A DNA stretch of 64,000 nucleotides. Source: Halobacillus andaensis (GTDB lineage: Bacteria > Bacillota > Bacilli > Bacillales > Halobacillaceae). Positions 8,152 through 16,646 of this stretch are shown here, piece after piece. Below the pieces are notes generated by a model. It did no database searches, had not been told where the DNA came from, and saw only the letters and a list, made by a program, of their open reading frames with translations. Location of the stretch: positions 1 to 64,000 of the forward strand of contig NZ_BMEL01000002.1 in the NCBI RefSeq assembly GCF_014636475.1, in the 5' to 3' direction. The number at the start of each line of letters is the position of its first letter. The first letter of the stretch is position 1. Made by a program: the position numbers and the translations under genes.

Positions 8152-9453
8152 TTATGAGAAATCGGTCATTGAAAATGTTTGAAAAGCAGTATCCTGCTGA
8201 TTTTTGTACACTTTTTTACCAGCTATTTGATTAATAATATGAATGTTCCGATGAACAGACAAACCTAGATTCGTAGCCCCTGCCCCGTGGGAATGAACGA
8301 GATTTGTTAAAGTAAAAAAGTGATGCTCACGCTGGTCTTTAAAGACAAGTTGGTAGTCTCTCGAAACTTCAAAGCTTTTTTCATCTTCCCATTTAATTTT
8401 CTCTTGAAATCGATCCAAAAACCAACTTGGCAAATTTGGCTTATAGCCTGTGGCTAAGATAACTTTATCCGTTTGATAATGAAATGTTTTTTCCTCCTGC
8501 GATTGCTCACATTCCAGCAAATAACCCTTTTCCTTACGTTCGATTGATTTCACTTCAGTCATCGGGTTAATAAGCACATGACTTTTTTGTCCTCCCGCTG
8601 TTTTATGGTAAAGCTGAGTATAAAGCCGAGTAAGCGTGTCAGGGTCAATCCCCTTTCTTAGAGCACCAAGCGTTTCTAAATTCTTTTGCCGCTGGTCAAA
8701 GGTTAAAGCATGAAAATAATCTACGTATTCAGGGGTAAAAAACTCTTGCGCAAATTTTGCCTGATCGAGCTGAAATAGCCCCCCTGTCCTTGAAAGCAGC
8801 GTCAGCTTCATATCATTGCGCTTCTGTTCTTCTAATAAGTCAAGGAACACCTCGAGCGCACTTTGCCCAGAGCCAACCACTGTTACATGCTTTGAATCAA
8901 GAAGGCTTTCCTTTTCAAACAAATACCTGCTTGTATGAATCACATCTTCACGCGGCAGGTCATCCATTCCATCTAAAATCAGCGGTTTACTCCCTGTCCC
9001 TAAAACAACATGTTTGGTTAGGTAGCTCTCTTTTTGATTGTTGTCCTTATCAAAAGCTATAACTTCATAATGATCGCTGTGGTCAATAACATCTGTAATG
9101 AGATGATTAAAATATAAACCTTTTAATTGTTCAGCTACCCATTGTAAATAATGATTGTATTCCTGACGCGGAATTTTGAATTGCTGATGAAAGAAAAAAG
9201 GAAACATTCGGTTATGTTCATGTAAATAATTCATAAATGTGTAGGGATTCTTTGGGTCTGCAAATGTTGTAAGATCAGCTAAAAAAGGCACTTGTAAATC
9301 CATCCCGTCAATAAGCATGCCGGGGTGCCATTCAAATTTTGGAGTGTCGTCAAAAAAGGCTGATGATAAGTCTGTTTCCTCCAGCAAAGCAGCTAACCCT
9401 AGATTATAAGGACCAATTCCAATTCCTATCACATCATACAATGGCTTCGACAA
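8152..9453 (-). CDS. L-lysine/ornithine N-monooxygenase family flavoprotein (IucD/SidA-like)
   Basis: Class B flavin monooxygenase that N-hydroxylates lysine or ornithine, normally the first step of hydroxamate siderophore synthesis. 433 residues: FAD site GIGIGPYNLGLAALLE near the N terminus, NADPH site VVGSGQSALEVF near residue 200, and the late ATGYKPNLPSWF motif. The TTG at 9453 is preferred over the ATG at 9498: it follows AAGGAAGTG and starts the protein just before the FAD motif. No siderophore synthetase, acyltransferase or transporter gene adjoins it, so the product pathway is unknown; a decarboxylase or NIS synthetase elsewhere would be needed. Confidence 0.88.
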   Translation of the reverse strand: MSKPLYDVIGIGIGPYNLGLAALLEETDLSSAFFDDTPKFEWHPGMLIDGMDLQVPFLADLTTFADPKNPYTFMNYLHEHNRMFPFFFHQQFKIPRQEYNHYLQWVAEQLKGLYFNHLITDVIDHSDHYEVIAFDKDNNQKESYLTKHVVLGTGSKPLILDGMDDLPREDVIHTSRYLFEKESLLDSKHVTVVGSGQSALEVFLDLLEEQKRNDMKLTLLSRTGGLFQLDQAKFAQEFFTPEYVDYFHALTFDQRQKNLETLGALRKGIDPDTLTRLYTQLYHKTAGGQKSHVLINPMTEVKSIERKEKGYLLECEQSQEEKTFHYQTDKVILATGYKPNLPSWFLDRFQEKIKWEDEKSFEVSRDYQLVFKDQREHHFFTLTNLVHSHGAGATNLGLSVHRNIHIINQIAGKKVYKNQQDTAFQTFSMTDFS

Positions 9454-9610
9454 GATCTTCACTTCCTTCGAATTAATAAACCTTTCTATTACGAGCAAAA
9501 GATTATGTATTTTTATCCAATATAAAAAGCCCCTGAAGGACCCTTATTCTATCCTTTATCTATTCCCTAAACCGGGTGCATATAAGCTTATGAATCGGCG
9601 ATAAAAGACA

Positions 9611-9630
9611 ATTGTTTCACGTGAAACAAT
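9611..9630. promoter_or_regulatory. parS site
   Basis: Perfect 16-bp TGTTTCACGTGAAACA (9613-9628), the consensus Spo0J/ParB binding sequence, extended to a 20-bp palindrome. Intergenic, about 32 kb from oriC. Confidence 0.95.
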
Positions 9631-9643
9631 TTTAGACAGAGAA

Positions 9644-9670
9644 GAGCACACAGTACCAAACTGTGTGCTC
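9644..9670. terminator. terminator-like hairpin (left copy)
   Basis: GAGCACACAGT / ACTGTGTGCTC stem, 5-base loop. Repeated with three differences at 9994-10020 on the far side of repeat element B. Confidence 0.6.
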
Positions 9671-9993
9671 ATGCTGTCGAAAAAGCTAAGACGTACTTCA
9701 TATAAGTATGGAGAAAGGAATCTTGAAACCTTCGTAATGTGAATACCCTTTTGCAAACGCTGTTTTCATAAGGGCACAGCTTGAGTAAATGATTTTGCCA
9801 GTGATCTATTTCGAAAAAGGGTTGTAGGAAACGGCGAGACTCCTGCGGGAAATGTGAATAAGGTGTGACCCCGGAGGGCTGATAAAGCCCGAGGAGGCAC
9901 ACCATTCGCCCGCGGAAAGGGAGTCGTTTCCTACAACGCTTCACTCTCTTTAACACAAGGAAATTTACACTCTTTTAGGTTTCTCTACAAGCT
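9671..9993. repeat. foldback repeat element B, between duplicated hairpins
   Basis: About 323 bp. Imperfect terminal inverted repeats: left ATGCTGTCGAAAAAG, right TTTCTCTACAAGCTG. The core at 9821-9937 has perfect 13-bp arms (GTTGTAGGAAACG with CGTTTCCTACAAC) around GCGAGACTCCTGCGGGA, GTGTGACCCCGGAGGG and CCCGCGGAAAGGGAGT. Noncoding. Confidence 0.75.
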
Positions 9994-10020
9994 GAGCACA
10001 CAGTACAACACTGTGTGCTC
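9994..10020 (-). terminator. acsA terminator hairpin (right copy)
   Basis: Same 27-bp hairpin as 9644-9670, immediately downstream of acsA on the minus strand. The T tract after it is weak. Confidence 0.6.
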
Positions 10021-10028
10021 CATCTTCA

Positions 10029-11738
10029 TTATTCTTCTAAAGTAGACGTATCTCCAGTCGGTAACCCAAGTTCCCATGATTTAAGAAGACGTCTCATAAT
10101 TTTCCCGCTTCGCGTTTTAGGAATGGTATCCTTAATCTCTATTTCACGAGGGGCTGCGTGTGCACTTAGACCTTTCTTCACGAACTGTCGAATATCCTCG
10201 CGCAATTCATCTGATTCGCTATAGCCTTCTCGTAACGTTATGAACGCTTTAATAATTTCGCCTCGTTCTGGATCCGGCTTCCCAATAACGCCAGCTTCCG
10301 CTACGGCTTCATGCTCAATTAATTTACTTTCCACTTCAAAAGGTCCGACTCGTTCTCCTGATGTATTAATGACATCATCCAAACGGCCTTGGAACCAGAA
10401 GTACCCGTCTTCATCCTGATAAGCACTATCGCCGGACACATACCAGCCATTAATAAAGTAGCTTTCATATTTTCCAGGGTTATTCCAGATAGCTCTCATC
10501 ATAGATGGCCATCCCTCTCGTATTGCCAGGTTCCCCATTTGATTAGCCGGTAATTTATTTCCTTCATTATCGACAATCGCTGCTTCAACACCCGGGAACG
10601 GTTTACCCATGGAACCAGGTCTCATGTCGACAGATGGATAGTTACAAATAAGCATAGCCCCGGTTTCAGTCATCCACCACGTATCATGAATGCGGAGATC
10701 AAAGGCTTTAAGCCCCCAAGTGATAACTTCTGGATTCAATGGCTCTCCTACACTTAAAATATGACGAAGAGAAGAAAGATCGTGTTTCTTAGCCGTTTCT
10801 TCCCCAGCACTTAATAATTTTCGGAATGCTGTAGGCGCAGAGTACCAAACACTCACGTTCTGCTCAGCAATAGTCCCATACCAATCATCTGGACTAAATC
10901 GACCGCCTCTGATCACATTTGTTACGCCGTTTAACCATGGAGCAAAGATTCCATAGCTCGTTCCAGTTACCCAGCCAGGGTCAGCTGTACACCAATAGAC
11001 ATCGTCTTCCTTAAGGTCTAATACCCATTTTCCTGTTTGGTAATGCTGAATCATCGCATTATGCACGTGATAAACCCCTTTAGGTTTACCAGTTGACCCA
11101 GACGTATAGTGAAGCAGCATGCCATCCTCTAAATCGACCCATTCAATTTCGAAATCCTCAGAGGCGTTTTCCATTTCCTTTTCAAAACTGATATAGCGGC
11201 TGTCATCATCTCCACCTACTAATATAATCTTCTCCAGGTTAGGAAGTTCATCCTGAGGTACACGATCCAACAGATCTGGCGTCGTAATCAGCATTTTCGC
11301 TTCACTGTCTTCAAGTCTGTCCCGAACCGCTTGTTCCATAAATGCTTCAAATAAAGGACCAGCAATCGCACCGGTTTTTAAAATGCCTAAAAAAGAAGCA
11401 TAAAATTCAGGGCTGCGGTGCATGAACAAGAAAACACGATCCCCTTTTTCAATGCCTTGATTCTTAAGAACGTTGGCAAATTGATTACTCTTTTTCTTTA
11501 GTTGCTCAAATGTTAATGATTCTTCACGATCAGGAGAAGAATAAATAAGAGCAGCTTTATCTTTTTTAGCAGGATCCGCAGCATGCTTATCAATGGTTTC
11601 ATAAGCGATGTTTACTTTTCCTGTTTCACTCCAAGTAAAATTAGCTTTCGCTTCATCCCATTTAAAGTTGTTGTACGTTTGTTCATAGTTTTCTAAGTTG
11701 TGATTTCCTGATCTTGCTTTGATTGGTTGCATGTCCAT
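10029..11738 (-). CDS. acsA: acetyl-CoA synthetase
   Basis: AMP-forming ligase making acetyl-CoA from acetate, ATP and CoA. 569 residues, close to B. subtilis AcsA. ATP-binding motif YTSGSTGKPKG near residue 213, A5-type WWMTETG near 355, and the C-terminal PKTRSGKIMRR carrying the catalytic lysine that AcuA acetylates in B. subtilis. Divergent from queF; the acuABC genes that adjoin acsA in B. subtilis are not here. A near-perfect cre site upstream suggests CcpA repression by glucose, as known for the homologue. Part of the accessory block between yaaH and dgk. Confidence 0.95.
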   Translation of the reverse strand: MDMQPIKARSGNHNLENYEQTYNNFKWDEAKANFTWSETGKVNIAYETIDKHAADPAKKDKAALIYSSPDREESLTFEQLKKKSNQFANVLKNQGIEKGDRVFLFMHRSPEFYASFLGILKTGAIAGPLFEAFMEQAVRDRLEDSEAKMLITTPDLLDRVPQDELPNLEKIILVGGDDDSRYISFEKEMENASEDFEIEWVDLEDGMLLHYTSGSTGKPKGVYHVHNAMIQHYQTGKWVLDLKEDDVYWCTADPGWVTGTSYGIFAPWLNGVTNVIRGGRFSPDDWYGTIAEQNVSVWYSAPTAFRKLLSAGEETAKKHDLSSLRHILSVGEPLNPEVITWGLKAFDLRIHDTWWMTETGAMLICNYPSVDMRPGSMGKPFPGVEAAIVDNEGNKLPANQMGNLAIREGWPSMMRAIWNNPGKYESYFINGWYVSGDSAYQDEDGYFWFQGRLDDVINTSGERVGPFEVESKLIEHEAVAEAGVIGKPDPERGEIIKAFITLREGYSESDELREDIRQFVKKGLSAHAAPREIEIKDTIPKTRSGKIMRRLLKSWELGLPTGDTSTLEE

Positions 11739-11763
11739 AATATCACCTCATAGAATGAATTTT

Positions 11764-11777
11764 TGTAAACGGTTTCT
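11764..11777 (-). promoter_or_regulatory. cre (CcpA site) in the acsA leader
   Basis: TGTAAACGGTTTCT on the plus strand matches 13 of 14 positions of the cre consensus TGWNANCGNTNWCA, 26 bp upstream of the acsA start codon. Confidence 0.65.
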
Positions 11778-11789
11778 TTTTACCTCTGA

Positions 11790-11833
11790 AAAAAGCTCTG
11801 CTTAAATTTTATGTTGAAACAGAGCTGATTTCA
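11790..11833 (-). terminator. terminator-like hairpin upstream of acsA
   Basis: Minus strand AGCTCTG, 19-base loop, CAGAGCT followed by TTTTT. It lies between the cre and the upstream intergenic region, so it would act as a leader attenuator or block read-through from upstream. Confidence 0.5.
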
Positions 11834-11947
11834 TGACATTTTCAAAAAATTTCGTGAATTACTTACTATTTTAGTAGAAAGCGATTCATTTTTAAAGGGA
11901 AACGCCCAAAGATTTACATAATTAGGTCTTAATCACCCTTTGGTTCA

Positions 11948-11976
11948 TTGACTTACGAGATAGCGATCCCTATAAT
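11948..11976 (+). promoter_or_regulatory. queF promoter
   Basis: TTGACT (11948-11953), 17-bp spacer, TATAAT (11971-11976). The predicted leader is about 50 nt and contains no recognisable preQ1 aptamer. Confidence 0.85.
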
Positions 11977-12032
11977 AGACATGCTTATCATGATAGAAAT
12001 ACGTATAACTTTTTAAATAAAGGAGGATTCCC

Positions 12033-12530
12033 TTGGCTGGACGTAAAGATGAACATTTAACAGATTTAACGCTCCTAGGTAATCAAAACAACGATTATTC
12101 GTTTGAATACGACCCTGATGTATTAGAAACATTTGATAATCAGCATCCAAATCGCGATTATTTTGTAAAATTTAATTGCCCGGAATTTACGACCCTTTGC
12201 CCAAAAACAGGCCAGCCTGATTTTGCTACCATTTATATTAGCTACATTCCTGACGTAAAAATGGTAGAAAGTAAATCTTTGAAATTATATTTGTTTAGTT
12301 TCAGAAATCATGGAGACTTTCACGAGGATAGCGTAAATACGATTATGAATGATTTAATCGATCTAATGGACCCTCGTTATATAGAAGTTTGGGGGAAATT
12401 CACCCCAAGAGGCGGGATTTCCATTGATCCTTATTGTAATTATGGAAAGCCTGACACAAAGTACGAAGATATGGCTTCTCACCGATTAATGAACCACGAC
12501 CTTTATCCTGAAAAAATTGATAACCGTTAA
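12033..12530 (+). CDS. queF: NADPH-dependent 7-cyano-7-deazaguanine reductase QueF
   Basis: Reduces preQ0 to preQ1 in queuosine synthesis. 165 residues of the unimodular type I (YkvM) family; nucleophile Cys56 in [13 protein letters not shown], Asp63, and the QueF motif [15 protein letters not shown] that binds NADPH. TTG start at 12033 follows AAAGGAGG at ideal spacing. The usual partners queC, queD and queE are not adjacent, so it either uses preQ0 made from genes elsewhere or salvaged precursor. Monocistronic, strong promoter. Confidence 0.96.
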   Translation: MAGRKDEHLTDLTLLGNQNNDYSFEYDPDVLETFDNQHPNRDYFVKFNCPEFTTLCPKTGQPDFATIYISYIPDVKMVESKSLKLYLFSFRNHGDFHEDSVNTIMNDLIDLMDPRYIEVWGKFTPRGGISIDPYCNYGKPDTKYEDMASHRLMNHDLYPEKIDNR

Positions 12531-12540
12531 AAAAGATCTC

Positions 12541-12700
12541 TAGCTCGTGGAGAAACCCCTGGTTTTCCGCAAGCTTTTTTCTTGCAGCCAGGAGCGAGGT
12601 CCCTTCCCTTTCCGCGGACGAGCGCTCGAGCAGGCACACCATTCTCCCGCGGAAAGGGAGTCGTTTCTAAAACCCTTTATTCTCTCTAACGGAACTGCAA
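12541..12700. repeat. degenerate foldback repeat (copy D)
   Basis: Contains TAGCTCGTGGAGAAACC (similar to the terminal inverted repeat of elements A-C) and the core end CCCGCGGAAAGGGAGTCG at 12646-12664. The left half of the core is decayed and the arms no longer pair cleanly. Lies between convergent queF and the aldehyde dehydrogenase gene. Confidence 0.55.
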
Positions 12701-12702
12701 TA

Positions 12703-12737
12703 AAAAAATTCTCCCTTTTTCAAGGGAGAATTTTTTA
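12703..12737. terminator. bidirectional terminator
   Basis: AAAAAATTCTCCC / GGGAGAATTTTTT palindrome with a 7-8 base loop; overlaps the stop codon of the minus-strand dehydrogenase gene and serves queF on the plus strand. Confidence 0.8.
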
Positions 12738-14186
12738 TTGCTTATCATTTTTATATTGCATATAAACGACTTGGGTCACAAGGAAGTCTTCCATTCCGTG
12801 TTTACCATCCGCTCCTCCAAGTCCTGATTTGCGCATGCCTGCATGATATCCTTGAACCGCTTCAAAGTTTTCACGGTTTACAAAAGTTTCTCCAAATTTG
12901 AGTTCATTCACTACACGCATGGCTTGATTTAGGTCTTCTGTATAAACGGAAGAAGATAAACCAAACTCCGTATCATTCCCTTTCTCTATCGCTTCATCTA
13001 ATGTTTGATAGGTTGTGATTGGAATAACAGGTCCAAATATTTCTTCCTGCATAATAGGAGAATCATGCTGAACATTCGTTAGGATCGTCGGCTTATAAAA
13101 ATAACCTTTTTCCTTAGAAGCGCGCTCACCGCCAATGACCACTTGAGCTCCAGCTTCTATTGCATCATTCACCATTCCTTCTACTTCTTCTAACCGATCT
13201 TTACTTACCAGCGGTCCTACATCCGCCTCTTTGTTTTCACGTGGGTCGTCAATAGTAAGTTGTTCAAAAGAATGTTTTAACTTGTCTATTAATTCTTCTG
13301 CTACACTTTCATGCACATACACGCGCTCAGCATTCGTACAGGCCTGTCCATTGTTTGCTAAACGTGAAGTTTGAATGCTTTCTACAGCTACATCGAGATC
13401 TGCATTTTCAGTTACTATGGCTGGTGCTTTTCCACCAAGTTCAAGGTTTACTTTTGTAATGTTTTGAGCAGCAGCTTCCATCACTTTCGTTCCTGCAGGC
13501 ACACTGCCCGTCATAGACACCATGTGCACTTTTTCATGTGTGGCCAAAGCATTTCCTATTTCAGAACCTGTACCTGTTACTACGTTATACACGCCTTTAG
13601 GGATTTCTTCCATTGAATCTATAATCTTAGTAAACTCCATGGCGGTATTTGGAGTTTGCTGGCTTGGTTTTAATACGATTGAGCACCCAGTCACTAAAGC
13701 GGTAGCCACTTTTCTGGCCAAAATAAATACCGGGAAGTTCCAAGGCACAATGCCAGCAACAACCCCTATTGGTTTTTTGTAAATATAGATGTTTTCATTT
13801 GGCCGGTCGCTCGGTACGATTTCTCCTTCAATACGTCGGGCCCATTCAGACATGTATCTAAAATAATCAATGGCTAAATCAACTTCTCCACTCGCCAATT
13901 CATGATCTTTGCCCTGTTCTTCTTGCAATAATTCAATAAACGTAGCTCTGTTCTCTTCAATTTGATCACCGAGCTTGCGTACAATTTTTCCCCTTTCAAT
14001 ATTAGGGGTCAGCTCCCATTCCTTTTGTGCCTCAAATGCTGCTTCTACCGCACGATTAACGTCTTCTGTTGTTCCTTTCGGTGTTTTGGAAATCGCCTCT
14101 TCCGTCGCTGGATTGATAATATCAATCCATTCATCGCTGCTAGAGTTTGTATATTCACCATTTATATAAAGTTTATGTTCAATCAC
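12735..14186 (-). CDS. aldehyde dehydrogenase, AldA (lactaldehyde/glycolaldehyde) type
   Basis: NAD-dependent aldehyde dehydrogenase. 483 residues, matching E. coli AldA in length and in its C-terminal VNRENFEAVQGYHAG and GADGKHG segments, which points to lactaldehyde, glycolaldehyde or related substrates; the true substrate is not shown by sequence. Catalytic Cys in NNGQACTNAERV, general base Glu in NLELGGKAP, cofactor motif TGSVPAG. The GTG at 14186, 5 bases after AAGGAGGAGG, is preferred to the ATG at 14207 that overlaps that ribosome site. Confidence 0.9.
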   Translation of the reverse strand: MIEHKLYINGEYTNSSSDEWIDIINPATEEAISKTPKGTTEDVNRAVEAAFEAQKEWELTPNIERGKIVRKLGDQIEENRATFIELLQEEQGKDHELASGEVDLAIDYFRYMSEWARRIEGEIVPSDRPNENIYIYKKPIGVVAGIVPWNFPVFILARKVATALVTGCSIVLKPSQQTPNTAMEFTKIIDSMEEIPKGVYNVVTGTGSEIGNALATHEKVHMVSMTGSVPAGTKVMEAAAQNITKVNLELGGKAPAIVTENADLDVAVESIQTSRLANNGQACTNAERVYVHESVAEELIDKLKHSFEQLTIDDPRENKEADVGPLVSKDRLEEVEGMVNDAIEAGAQVVIGGERASKEKGYFYKPTILTNVQHDSPIMQEEIFGPVIPITTYQTLDEAIEKGNDTEFGLSSSVYTEDLNQAMRVVNELKFGETFVNRENFEAVQGYHAGMRKSGLGGADGKHGMEDFLVTQVVYMQYKNDKQ

Positions 14187-14315
14187 ACAACATCCTCCTC
14201 CTTGCATTTACGACATTAATTCCACTTTTTCCCTAACACTAAACAAACGGATATGTTAATTCCTACACGGATTAAATTTCGTTATACTAAAGTAAAAATC
14301 AAGGGAGGTCCTGTG

Positions 14316-14507
14316 TTGAATAAAGAAAATCAAATGTTAATCATTCTTAGCTTTATTGGCATAGCGAATATCATTGCAGCCATCATCCTTCTTTTTACCG
14401 TTGAGAACTTCCTGGTCTCAGGCTTGCTCATTGTTTCTGGGGGGTTACTTATTGTTGGTGGAATAGCTGATAAAAAAGAGCGAAAAAAAAGAAAAGGGAG
14501 TTCTTAA
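14316..14507 (+). CDS. small membrane protein, function unknown
   Basis: 63 residues from the TTG at 14316, placed 7 bases after GGGAGG; an upstream in-frame ATG at 14253 has no ribosome site. Two closely spaced hydrophobic segments (about 8-27 and 32-52), the second Gly- and Val-rich, then a basic tail KKERKKRKG. Not recognised. Convergent with the next gene. Confidence 0.6.
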   Translation: MNKENQMLIILSFIGIANIIAAIILLFTVENFLVSGLLIVSGGLLIVGGIADKKERKKRKGSS

Positions 14508-14528
14508 TCCCTTTTCTCCTATCCATAC

Positions 14529-14780
14529 TTACCATTCTAAAATAAACCCTTTCACTTCTTTAGACTCGTCATTTTCTTGTTTTTGAAGGGCAACAAAGTA
14601 AGGGTTCTCCGCTTGCAGCTCATAATCAATAGACTCAGGTTCTAAATATAGCTTGAACTCTAAGTCTGTCACTTTATGAAGAGTAATATCAGCCACCGTC
14701 TCCTGCTTATTGTCTTCATCAATTAATAAGATATCAATTTGATCGTAGCCATGACTAATCAGCCGATCTTTTAAATCCAT
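14529..14780 (-). CDS. hypothetical protein, function unknown
   Basis: Acidic cytoplasmic protein of 83 residues with alternating strand-like pattern; not recognised. The ATG at 14780 follows GGGGG at 8 bases and is chosen over ATG codons at 14810 and 14804. Convergent with the small membrane protein gene, 21 bp away. Confidence 0.6.
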   Translation of the reverse strand: MDLKDRLISHGYDQIDILLIDEDNKQETVADITLHKVTDLEFKLYLEPESIDYELQAENPYFVALQKQENDESKEVKGFILEW

Positions 14781-14867
14781 ACACGATTCCCCCAAAAGTC
14801 TCATATTCATCTACTACTTATATACCCTAAATTACAGCACTAAAACTACTGTTATTCTATATGTAAG

Positions 14868-14890
14868 AAGCGGGGTCATTCCCCGCTTTT
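14868..14890. terminator. hairpin after the YjcZ-type gene
   Basis: Stem AAGCGGGG / CCCCGCTT with 5-base loop TCATT. It follows the minus-strand gene at 14893-14994; the T tract is short on both strands. Confidence 0.6.
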
Positions 14891-14892
14891 CA

Positions 14893-14994
14893 TTAACAGC
14901 CGTATCCACCGCCAACGTATGCTGCACCAATAATAATTAATAAAATAAACAGCACAACCAATAGCGCAAATCCGCCACCATATCCTCCGCTCAT
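14893..14994 (-). CDS. YjcZ family sporulation-associated small membrane peptide
   Basis: 33 residues: MSGGYGGG, then one hydrophobic segment (about 9-26), then [10 protein letters not shown]. This Gly-Tyr-rich N terminus plus single membrane span is the signature of the YjcZ family of tiny bacillar proteins, many annotated as sporulation proteins. AGAGGGGG lies 8 bases before the ATG. Too short for most gene finders. Its precise role is unknown. Confidence 0.85.
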   Translation of the reverse strand: MSGGYGGGFALLVVLFILLIIIGAAYVGGGYGC

Positions 14995-15108
14995 ATTGAG
15001 TACCCCCTCTCCATACTTTCTTTACTACATTATGTGAATAAGAAAATCAGGTAAGGGCGTTTGCGGAGTTTTTATAAGATTTTAAGGAATTGCCCATTTG
15101 TTAATCGA

Positions 15109-15765
15109 TCAGATGAGGAATACTTTCCGAAACGCAAGCCAGAAAAAGTAAGCGGCTTGTCCGAAAAACATCAAACCAAATATTGGCGCAGGTACAAACG
15201 GAACGATCCTGGCCAGGTTAGCTGCATCGCCTGCTTGAGAAGGAGAAAATAAACTGAGGAGCATAATTTCGAATGCACTGCTTACTGCTTCTACCATAAC
15301 TAAGCAAGCTATGAATACGAGAACATATTGAATAATCGTTTGATGGCCTGTACGCAAAAGCCAAATAAACCCTGCTCCAAAAGTCACCAGCCAAAAAACT
15401 CCATATAGATTTCGAACCCAAAACAAGACGTTGATCAATAACAAAGCCAATAATATATAGACCATCCAACGATAATGTCCTTTTATGATAAGGTAGAAAA
15501 AGAAATACCCTATAAAAGAAGCAAATACATAGCCAGATAAACTAGTTAGCAACTGGCTTACCCACGATGAGTGCCCAGTCATTGTGACCCCGGATGTATT
15601 AGGAAATAAAGAAATAGTTCGTACCTCACCGCCGGTTAATAACGCCACTAATGAATGACCAGTTTCATGGATCATCGTATTAATCATAGCGAAATATTTC
15701 CCGATGAGCGGAGCTTGAGTGAGCAAGAACGCTAAAATCAAACTAATGATAATTTGTAATTTCAT
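15109..15765 (-). CDS. M50-like membrane metalloprotease
   Basis: 218-residue polytopic membrane protein with zinc motif HETGH at 33-37 (HExxH) inside the first part, followed by five or six hydrophobic segments. This resembles the M50B-like family found in bacilli; relatives cleave membrane substrates, but no substrate can be named. The start at 15765 follows AAAGGAG; upstream in-frame ATG codons up to 15918 lack ribosome sites and would overlap the modA promoter. Divergent from modA. Confidence 0.8.
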   Translation of the reverse strand: MKLQIIISLILAFLLTQAPLIGKYFAMINTMIHETGHSLVALLTGGEVRTISLFPNTSGVTMTGHSSWVSQLLTSLSGYVFASFIGYFFFYLIIKGHYRWMVYILLALLLINVLFWVRNLYGVFWLVTFGAGFIWLLRTGHQTIIQYVLVFIACLVMVEAVSSAFEIMLLSLFSPSQAGDAANLARIVPFVPAPIFGLMFFGQAAYFFWLAFRKVFLI

Positions 15766-15807
15766 TTGGCCACTCCTTTCAGTGACAACCAATGGATTAG
15801 AATCTAT

Positions 15808-15836
15808 TTTACTTGTATTTTTACCATTCGTATAAT
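15808..15836 (+). promoter_or_regulatory. modABC promoter
   Basis: TTTACT (15808-15813), 17-bp spacer, TATAAT (15831-15836), 33 bp upstream of the modA start. No Moco riboswitch-like leader fits in this short gap. Confidence 0.65.
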
Positions 15837-15868
15837 GGAAGTAATGAAAACCTTGAGGAGACCTAACC

Positions 15869-16639
15869 ATGTATACGAAAATCATCGTCATATGTTTCAT
15901 TCCATTACTAATTTTCACCGGCTGCCAACAATCCGAGGGACAAGAGGTAGAACTTACGATCTCAACAGCAGCTAGTTTAATAGATGTAATGGAAGAAATA
16001 GCTGAAGATTACGAGAAAGAACATAGCGTTTCAATTACTTTAAATGCTGGAAGTTCTGGGAAAATTGCTCAACAAATTCAACAAGGCGCCCCCGTTGATG
16101 CTATTATTTCGGCAGATGAGCAGTGGACAAACCGATTAGCTGAAGGCGAACATATTCATACAGATACACAGCAAGCGATCGTCGAAAACACGCTCGTATT
16201 AATTGCCTCAGAAGGTAATAACAAATCAATCGAGCATTTAGCACAACTGTCGATAAAAGATGATGCATCTATCGTTATAGGAGATCCGGATAGTGTGCCT
16301 GCAGGCAAATACGCGAGACAATCGTTGCAACAGGCCGGAATTTGGGAAGATATTGAAGATCATCTAGTGTACGCAAATGATGCTAGACAAGTCCTTACTT
16401 ATGTAGAATCGAATAACGCCGATTTCGGGCTTGTATATACAAGTGACGCTATGGTGTCTGAACAGGTTAAAGTAATTAATGAGGTAGGAGCAAATACTCA
16501 CGACACCATTGTTTATCCAGCAGCCGTAACGAGTCAAAGCACAAACCCGGATGAAGCAGAAGCATTTCTCGATTCCCTGCAATCAGAAGAGACACAAGAA
16601 ATATTTAAATCTTATGGATTTAAGTTAGAACAGGAATGA
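15869..16639 (+). CDS. modA: molybdate ABC transporter, substrate-binding lipoprotein
   Basis: Extracytoplasmic molybdate (possibly tungstate) binding protein. 256 residues; signal peptide with lipobox IFTGC (Cys19), then the ModA motifs TISTAASL, LNAGSSGKIAQQI and GAPVDAIISAD. Ends with ALxxxQSEETQEIFKSYGF typical of the family. First gene of modABC, with 7 bp to modB. Confidence 0.95.
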   Translation: MYTKIIVICFIPLLIFTGCQQSEGQEVELTISTAASLIDVMEEIAEDYEKEHSVSITLNAGSSGKIAQQIQQGAPVDAIISADEQWTNRLAEGEHIHTDTQQAIVENTLVLIASEGNNKSIEHLAQLSIKDDASIVIGDPDSVPAGKYARQSLQQAGIWEDIEDHLVYANDARQVLTYVESNNADFGLVYTSDAMVSEQVKVINEVGANTHDTIVYPAAVTSQSTNPDEAEAFLDSLQSEETQEIFKSYGFKLEQE

Positions 16640-16646
16640 TAACAGG

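Noticed and set aside
11980-12032. preQ1 riboswitch upstream of queF
   Set aside because: The leader predicted from the promoter is about 50 nt and shows only a small CTTATC/GATAG hairpin, no preQ1-I or -II core.
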